The notes under the pieces are model-generated. The model made no database searches. It was not told the DNA's origin and saw nothing but the letters and a program-made list of their open reading frames with translations. This document shows, one piece after another, positions 13,426 through 15,593 of a stretch of DNA of 15,593 nucleotides (position 1 is the first letter of the stretch; every line of letters starts with the position of its first letter). Source of the DNA: Crocinitomicaceae bacterium (GTDB taxonomy: Bacteria; Bacteroidota; Bacteroidia; Flavobacteriales_D; Crocinitomicaceae); contig WTIB01000086.1 of assembly GCA_011522905.1 (NCBI GenBank), positions 6,963 through 22,555 of the forward strand, in the 5' to 3' direction. A program made the translations under genes and the position numbers.

Positions 13426-14034
13426 ATGGCAAGATACAGAGGTCCTAAAACAAAAATAGCAAGGCGATTCAAAGATCCAATCTTTGGTCCGGACAAAGCC
13501 TTAGAAAAACGAAATTATGGTCCAGGACAACATGGTCCATCAAAACGTAGAGGAGGAAAGCAGTCAGAATATGCAATCCAGCTTGGTGAAAAACAAAAAG
13601 CCAAATACACCTACGGAATTTTAGAAAGACAATTTTCCAATATGTTTGAGAAAGCTTCTCGAATGAAAGGAATTACCGGTGAGAACTTACTTCAATTGTG
13701 TGAGGCTAGACTTGACAATGTTGTATTTCGATTAGGAATTTCTCCTTCAAGAAGAGGTGCAAGACAATTGGTTTCTCACAAACATATCACAGTAAATGGT
13801 GAGTTGGTTAATATACCATCTTATCAACTAAAGGCTGGTGATGTTGTTGGCGTTAGAGAAAAATCAAAATCTTTGGAAGCTATCACCAATTCATTGGCTG
13901 GTAGTGACAAGTCCTTTGAATGGTTGACTTGGGATAATGCTGAAATGACTGGTACTGTAATGAGCATACCATCAAGAGAGCTAATTCCTGAAAACATCAA
14001 AGAACAATTAATCGTTGAATTATATTCTAAATAA
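13426..14034 (+). CDS. rpsD: 30S ribosomal protein S4 (uS4), zinc-free form
   Basis: S4 starts assembly of the 30S subunit by binding 16S rRNA and is an autogenous repressor in E. coli and Bacillus. The 202 aa match the family. The N-terminus is MARYRGPKTKIARRF without the CxxC zinc site found in some S4 proteins. Visible are EKRNYGPGQHG (27-37) and the S4 RNA-binding domain (about 93-155) with EARLDNVVFRLG, ARQLVSHKHITVNGELVNIPSY and GDVVGVREKSK. The C-terminus ends IKEQLIVELYSK. Unlike its neighbours it is preceded by a 66-base gap with a possible hairpin. rpoA follows after 12 bases. Confidence 0.98.
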   Translation: MARYRGPKTKIARRFKDPIFGPDKALEKRNYGPGQHGPSKRRGGKQSEYAIQLGEKQKAKYTYGILERQFSNMFEKASRMKGITGENLLQLCEARLDNVVFRLGISPSRRGARQLVSHKHITVNGELVNIPSYQLKAGDVVGVREKSKSLEAITNSLAGSDKSFEWLTWDNAEMTGTVMSIPSRELIPENIKEQLIVELYSK

Positions 14035-14046
14035 TCTTATAAAAAC

Positions 14047-15039
14047 ATGGCAATTTTAGATTTTCAAAAACCAGATAAAGTAATCATGAATCAAGCTGAT
14101 GAATTCAGCGGAGAATTCGAGTTCAGACCATTAGAGCCTGGATACGGTATTACGATTGGTAATTCATTAAGAAGAATTTTGTTATCCTCTTTGGAAGGAT
14201 TCGCAATTACTTCAATTAAAATTCAAGGTGTTGACCACGAGTTTTCAACAATCAAAGGTGTTGTGGAAGATGTGACTGAGATTATTTTGAATTTAAAACA
14301 AGTTAGATTTAAACGTCAAATTGAAGGAACAGATTCAGAAACTGTAAGCTTAACCGTTGCAGGACAAGATAAATTAACCGGTGGAGATATCGGAAAATTT
14401 ACCAGTGCGTTCCAAGTACTTAATCCAGAGCATGTGATTTGTAATATGGAGTCTTCAGTTCGAATTGAAATGGAGCTAACCATTAACAAAGGAAGAGGAT
14501 ATGCTCCAGCGGAAGAAAATAAGACGACAACAGCGGCTTTCGGAACTGTATTTATTGATTCTATTTTTACGCCTATCGTAAATGTTCAATACACAATCGA
14601 TAACTTCAGAGTTGAGCAAAAGACAGATTACGAAAAGTTAATCTTCAATATTCAAACGGACGGATCTATCCATCCTAAAGAAGCATTAAAAGAAGCGGCT
14701 AAAATTTTGATTCACCACTTCATGTTGTTCTCTGATGAGCGTATTACTCTTGAAAGTGATACAAAATCAGAAACTGAAGAATTTGATGAGACTTCTTTAC
14801 ACATGAGACAATTGCTTAAAACTAAATTGGTTGATATGGACCTTTCTGTTAGAGCATTAAATTGTTTAAAAGCTGCTGATGTAGAAACTTTAGGTGACTT
14901 AGTTTCATATGCAAAAGCTGATTTATTGAAATTCAGAAACTTTGGTAAAAAGTCTTTAACTGAGCTTGAAGATTTAGTTGATAATAAAGGTTTGACATTT
15001 GGGATGAATGTTTCTAAATACAAACTTGACAAAGAATAA
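14047..15039 (+). CDS. rpoA: DNA-directed RNA polymerase subunit alpha
   Basis: The alpha subunit dimerises to nucleate RNA polymerase assembly, and its C-terminal domain binds promoter DNA and activators. The 330 aa match E. coli (329). The N-terminal domain has EPGYGITIGNSLRRILLSSL (30-49) and the dimer and beta-binding region near GTVFIDSIFTPI (166-177). An acidic linker (about 236-250) leads to the C-terminal domain. Arg269, Asn272, Cys273 and Gly300-Lys301-Lys302-Ser303 align with E. coli Arg265, Asn268, Cys269 and Gly296-Ser299, so the DNA-binding surface is intact. rpoA lies between rpsD (12-base gap) and rplQ (5-base gap). Confidence 0.99.
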   Translation: MAILDFQKPDKVIMNQADEFSGEFEFRPLEPGYGITIGNSLRRILLSSLEGFAITSIKIQGVDHEFSTIKGVVEDVTEIILNLKQVRFKRQIEGTDSETVSLTVAGQDKLTGGDIGKFTSAFQVLNPEHVICNMESSVRIEMELTINKGRGYAPAEENKTTTAAFGTVFIDSIFTPIVNVQYTIDNFRVEQKTDYEKLIFNIQTDGSIHPKEALKEAAKILIHHFMLFSDERITLESDTKSETEEFDETSLHMRQLLKTKLVDMDLSVRALNCLKAADVETLGDLVSYAKADLLKFRNFGKKSLTELEDLVDNKGLTFGMNVSKYKLDKE

Positions 15040-15044
15040 TTAAA

Positions 15045-15593
15045 ATGAGACACGGAAAAAAAGTAAACCATCTTAGTAGAAAAAAGGGACACCGTAAGAG
15101 TCTTCTTTCTAATATGGCTTGCTCTTTAATTGAGCACAAGAGCATTTCAACAACTTTGGCAAAAGCCAAAGCGTTGAGAGTTTATGTAGAGCCTTTATTG
15201 ACAAAGTCAAAAACTGATTCAACGCATTCTAGAAGAACAGTATTTTCTTACCTTCAAAATAAAGAAGCTGTTTCTGAATTATTTAGAGATGTAGCTCCCA
15301 AAATAGCCACTAGAAATGGTGGATACACAAGAATTATCCGTACAGGATACAGATTGGGTGACAATGCAGAAATGTGTATGATTGAGTTGGTTGATTTCAA
15401 TGAAGTATATACTAAAGAAGAAACGAAGAAGACCACAAGAAGATCTCGAAGAGGTGGAAAGAAAAATCCAAGCACTACTAATACAGGAGATACTCCAGTA
15501 GCAGAAGCAACGGAAGAAGCTCCAGTAGTAGAAGCAAAGGAAGAAGCTCCAGCAGCAGAAGCAACGGAAGAAGCTCCAGCAGCAGAAGCAACG
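15045..15593 (+). CDS. rplQ: 50S ribosomal protein L17 (bL17) with repetitive acidic tail, 3'-truncated by window edge
   Basis: L17 binds domain III of 23S rRNA below the exit tunnel. This frame was read directly and has 183 codons before the window ends, without a stop. The core (about 1-122) starts MRHGKKVNHLSRKKGHRKSL and has ISTTLAKAKALRVYVEPLLT (34-53), GGYTRIIRTGYRLGDNAEMC (92-111) and IELVDF. E. coli L17 is 127 aa, so at least 55 residues are extra. They are a basic link (KKTTRRSRRGGKKNPS, 128-143), then a Glu/Ala/Pro-rich repeated tail from about 148. Acidic or Ala-rich L17 tails are, as far as I know, common in Bacteroidota. Total length is unknown. Confidence 0.96.
   Translation, partial: MRHGKKVNHLSRKKGHRKSLLSNMACSLIEHKSISTTLAKAKALRVYVEPLLTKSKTDSTHSRRTVFSYLQNKEAVSELFRDVAPKIATRNGGYTRIIRTGYRLGDNAEMCMIELVDFNEVYTKEETKKTTRRSRRGGKKNPSTTNTGDTPVAEATEEAPVVEAKEEAPAAEATEEAPAAEAT
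15486..15593 (+). repeat. 27-bp tandem repeat encoding the L17 tail
   Basis: Four adjoining 27-base units begin at 15486, 15513, 15540 and 15567. Each encodes nine residues of the pattern EEAPAAEAT. The first is degenerate (GDTPVAEAT), the second differs at three residues (EEAPVVEAK), and the third and fourth are identical at the DNA level. The array reaches the window edge, so its copy number is unknown. Being a multiple of three, copy changes would keep the frame. Confidence 0.9.

Noticed and set aside
14712..15092. 126-aa open frame on the minus strand across the end of rpoA and start of rplQ
   Set aside because: It lies wholly opposite two well-conserved genes, its translation is Ser/Phe/Leu-rich with no recognisable domain, and it has no promoter or conserved motif. 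It is a shadow of the coding strand.

Overview
This window is an uninterrupted stretch of a bacterial ribosomal-protein super-operon. All 29 recognisable genes are on the + strand. The organism is very probably a member of Bacteroidota. The DNA is AT-rich, fusA runs directly into rpsJ with no tuf gene between them, and secY is followed directly by infA with no adk or map. Almost no start codon has a Shine-Dalgarno sequence, and L36, S4 and S14 are all zinc-free forms. The missing map gene fits Flavobacteriia-like or Cytophagia-like lineages better than Bacteroides. The species cannot be named from the sequence alone.

Layout. At 1-1683 is the 3' four-fifths of fusA (EF-G), cut by the left edge just after the G4 motif. 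At 1703-6748 is the S10 cluster: rpsJ, rplC, rplD, rplW, rplB, rpsS, rplV, rpsC, rplP, rpmC, rpsQ. At 6757-12215 is the spc cluster: rplN, rplX, rplE, rpsN, rpsH, rplF, rplR, rpsE, rpmD, rplO, secY. At 12218-15593 are infA and rpmJ followed by the alpha cluster: rpsM, rpsK, rpsD, rpoA and rplQ, the last cut by the right edge. rpmD (59 aa), rpmJ (38 aa) and the rplQ fragment were read directly from the sequence. No gene-free stretch exceeds 66 bases, and I see no terminator, tRNA, rRNA, mobile element or CRISPR array.

The genes supply ribosomal proteins of both subunits, the translocation factor EF-G, initiation factor IF1, the SecY channel and the alpha subunit of RNA polymerase. Gaps are mostly 2-22 bases, and two junctions share one base (rplC/rplD and rplX/rplE). 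This indicates co-transcription and some translational coupling.

The gene content is ordinary and I found no new multi-gene system. The points worth a second look are regulatory. One is a nested inverted repeat in the unusually long rpsK-rpsD gap, a candidate S4 leader. Another is a single near-perfect Shine-Dalgarno match at the rplE start, in an operon that otherwise lacks them, at the junction where E. coli S8 acts. A third is a TAnnTTTG-type promoter element before secY. A 27-bp tandem repeat also encodes a Glu/Ala/Pro-rich tail on L17.
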